5,679 nt of DNA from an uncultured Actinomycetes bacterium (GTDB lineage: Bacteria > Actinomycetota > Acidimicrobiia > Acidimicrobiales > Microtrichaceae): positions 1 to 5,679 of the forward strand of contig CAJBIS010000222.1 in NCBI GenBank assembly GCA_903953195.1, written 5' to 3'. Every line of letters starts with the position of its first letter. Position 1 is the stretch's first letter. This document shows, in pieces, positions 5,395 to 5,679 of the stretch. A model generated the notes under the pieces. The model did no database searches. It saw only the letters and a program-made list of their open reading frames with translations, and was not told where the DNA came from. Made by a program: the position numbers and the translations under genes.

Positions 5395-5679
5395 TGCCCG
5401 AGTTCACCGCACAGGACGTCAAGGCGCTCCGGGATGCCACCGGCGCCGGGATGATGGACTGCAAGAAGGCGCTGACCGAGGCCGACGGCGACATGGAACG
5501 TGCCGCCCAGGTGCTCCGCCAGAAGGGGCTGAGCAAGGTCGCCACGCTCGAGGACCGCGAGAACAATCAGGGTGCGGTGGCGATCGCCCGCAACGGCAAC
5601 GTCGCCGCCATGGTCGAGCTCAAGTCCGAGACGGACTTCTCGGCCAAGGCAGAGGACTTCGTGGCCCTGACCCAGACCC
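5394..5679 (+). CDS. tsf: Elongation factor Ts, N-terminal part (3' end outside window)
   Basis: EF-Ts is the guanine-nucleotide exchange factor that recycles EF-Tu. The first 95 codons are present and the frame is still open at the window end. The N-terminal UBA-like domain reads TAQDVKALRDATGAGMMDCKKALTEADGDMERAAQVLRQKGL (5-46), the family signature. The next segment enters the core domain: GAVAIARNGNVAAMVELKSETDFSAKAEDFVAL. The motif that contacts the EF-Tu magnesium site, normally TDFV, is TDFS here (80-83); Asp81 and Phe82, the residues that matter most in E. coli, are kept. The linker after residue 46 (SKVATLEDRENNQG) differs from the usual K-A-A-K-K-A-x-R-x-A-x-E-G. The start ATG overlaps the rpsB stop (TGATG), with GAGGG at 5380-5384 as ribosome-binding site, so it is coupled to rpsB as in most bacteria. 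Confidence 0.97.
   Translation, partial: MPEFTAQDVKALRDATGAGMMDCKKALTEADGDMERAAQVLRQKGLSKVATLEDRENNQGAVAIARNGNVAAMVELKSETDFSAKAEDFVALTQT

Overview
The window is a high-GC stretch of conserved chromosomal genes, all read from the + strand. The gene order is yifB/comM (3' end) – dprA – xerC – FliA/WhiG-type sigma factor – M23-like secreted protein – rpsB – tsf (5' end). From general knowledge, a yifB–dprA–…–xerC–…–M23–rpsB–tsf order occurs in Mycobacterium tuberculosis, and dprA–whiG–…–rpsB–tsf in Streptomyces, so the host is almost certainly an actinobacterium (Actinomycetota). The form of the sigma factor and EF-Ts suggests a deep lineage such as Acidimicrobiia, but that finer placement is inference.

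Layout. 1-459 is the C-terminal third of a YifB/ComM-type AAA+ protein, and its stop codon overlaps the GTG start of dprA (456-1652). A 256-base gap follows (1653-1908), containing six degenerate 18-base direct repeats (1691-1798). Next come xerC (1909-2805) and a whiG/fliA-like sigma gene (2802-3599), which overlap by ATGA, and after 38 bases a small exported protein with a degraded M23 fold (3638-4186). A second gap (4187-4431) holds a good candidate promoter (4272-4301) and a structured leader for rpsB (4432-5394). rpsB overlaps tsf (5394 to the window end) by one base.

How the genes work together. Spacing suggests three transcription units: yifB-dprA (transformation and DNA processing), xerC-sigma-M23 (chromosome dimer resolution, an alternative sigma factor and a cell-envelope protein), and rpsB-tsf (translation). 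Only the third has a promoter I can point to.

Nothing here looks like a new multi-gene system; this is a housekeeping locus. The points most worth a second look are a possible pseudoknot in the rpsB leader ending right at the Shine-Dalgarno sequence, the 18-base repeat array with a complementary stretch in the end of dprA, and the loss of metal-site residues in the M23-like protein.
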